Source: JANWZL01 sp037445185
GTDB lineage: Bacteria; Pseudomonadota; Gammaproteobacteria; Burkholderiales; Thiobacillaceae
Assembly: GCA_037445185.1 (NCBI GenBank)
Contig: JBBIKZ010000201.1
Location: forward strand, 1 to 10,868
Reading direction: 5' to 3'
Length of the DNA stretch: 10,868 bases
Both the position numbers and the translations under genes were made by a program. A model generated the notes under the pieces. That model was not told the DNA's origin and searched no databases. It saw only the letters and a program-made list of their open reading frames with translations. The first letter of the stretch is position 1. The number at the start of each line of letters is the position of its first letter. Positions 10,286 through 10,868 of this stretch are shown in pieces.

Positions 10286-10868
10286 CGATCGCATGGTCCT
10301 ACAGTAACTGGTCGATGTTCGAGGAATGCCCGCATCGCTTCGAGGCCGTGGTGCTGGAGAAGCGCGTGCCGCGGCCGAGCGGGCCGGCGTTGGAGCGGGG
10401 AAGCCGCGTCCACGAGGAGATCGCCGCTCGGCTCACGGGACAGCGGGAGACGTGGCCGGCCGAGATGCCCGAGCGCATTCGGCGCGACGTCGAGCACTTG
10501 ATTGCCCGTATGGGCAAGCCCGAGGTCGAGCAGTCGCTCGCGGTGTCGGCCCGTCTCGACCCCGTGGGCTTCTTCGACGAGGAGGTGGCGTTCCGCGGCA
10601 AGGTCGATGCGTTCTGGCTGACCGACCGCGGGGACGTGTTCGTTGTCGATTGGAAGACTGGCTCCTCGGAAACGAAACCCTATCAATTGGAGTTGATGCT
10701 CGGTCTCGTGGCTGCACATATTCCGCCAACTTATACGTCGCTTCATGCGCGGTTTGTATATTTGGAGACGTCGAAATATGATGACGATCCAATTACTCAA
10801 ATGAATTATGAAGATGCGTTGGAAAACTTGGGTCAATTTCTTACTCGTGCAAACGAGGCGTTCGAGAA
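10282..10868 (+). CDS. PD-(D/E)XK nuclease, RecB/Cas4 type (3' end outside window)
   Basis: Partial gene; 195 codons are present and the frame is open at the window edge. The start GTG overlaps the previous stop by 4 bases (GTGA, 10282-10285). The N-terminus WSYSNWSMFEECPHRF (5-20) is the usual opening of this superfamily. It is followed by the GSRVHEE block with His44, an acidic residue in the VEQSL strand (Glu83), GKVDAF with Asp109, the catalytic core VVDWKTG with Asp123 and Lys125, and motif IV Gln135 in YQLELML. These residues bind metal and cut DNA in RecB, AddB, Cas4 and phage homologues. Cys16 is the only cysteine seen so far, so a Cas4/AddB-type iron-sulfur cluster would need three more beyond the window. 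Next to a polymerase it is probably a replication or recombination exonuclease. From about 10660 the codons turn AT-rich (TAT, AAA, ATT, TTG), unlike its 5' half. Confidence 0.93.
   Translation, partial: MTIAWSYSNWSMFEECPHRFEAVVLEKRVPRPSGPALERGSRVHEEIAARLTGQRETWPAEMPERIRRDVEHLIARMGKPEVEQSLAVSARLDPVGFFDEEVAFRGKVDAFWLTDRGDVFVVDWKTGSSETKPYQLELMLGLVAAHIPPTYTSLHARFVYLETSKYDDDPITQMNYEDALENLGQFLTRANEAFE

Overview
The window looks like part of a GC-rich bacteriophage (or prophage) genome from a bacterial host. All eight supported genes lie on the + strand, are tightly packed, and mostly have Shine-Dalgarno sites. A sigma70-like promoter and a classic intrinsic terminator point to a bacterial rather than archaeal or eukaryotic setting. 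The best viral marker is a 633-residue family A DNA polymerase with a DEDDy proofreading domain and no 5'-3' nuclease domain. It sits directly upstream of an unknown small gene and a PD-(D/E)XK (RecB/Cas4-type) nuclease. No structural, lysis, integrase, tRNA or CRISPR element is visible.

Layout. Positions 1-392 hold no convincing gene: a polypurine tract, a possible promoter, and a striking 63-base near-perfect palindrome (317-379). Two unrecognised genes follow: 393-1886, with a possible winged-helix N-terminus, and 1942-2604, a small basic/helical protein with a long Asp/Glu/Gly tail. A strong terminator (2664-2702) closes this unit, followed by C-rich tandem repeats. A new unit opens with a good promoter (2925-2952), a candidate operator and a leader hairpin. 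It continues with a MoxR-type AAA+ ATPase (3004-4170), four 17-bp tandem repeats, a von Willebrand A (VWA) protein with a long Gly/Ser/Glu/Pro linker (4278-6158), an unrecognised 466-residue protein (6238-7638), the DNA polymerase (7673-9574), an unrecognised 233-residue protein (9584-10285) and the start of the nuclease gene (10282 to the window end).

How it may work together. The polymerase, the 233-residue protein and the nuclease look like a replication/recombination module; the last two genes overlap by 4 bases. The ATPase and VWA protein are a known kind of functional pair: MoxR ATPases remodel or activate partners with help from a VWA protein that binds metal through a MIDAS site. Their target here is unknown. 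The VWA protein resembles DUF2201-type putative metallopeptidases in layout but has no HExxH motif, so it is probably a scaffold or adaptor rather than a protease.

The most unusual signals are at the DNA level. Nearly every gap between genes holds its own short tandem repeat (17, 18, 37, 14-16 and again 17 bp). A TGAACTT/AAGTTCA motif recurs in front of three genes, including the centre of the big palindrome. The hexamer GCTCGG is strongly over-represented in several reading frames and in intergenic repeats. Four proteins have no function I can assign (393-1886, 1942-2604, 6238-7638, 9584-10285).
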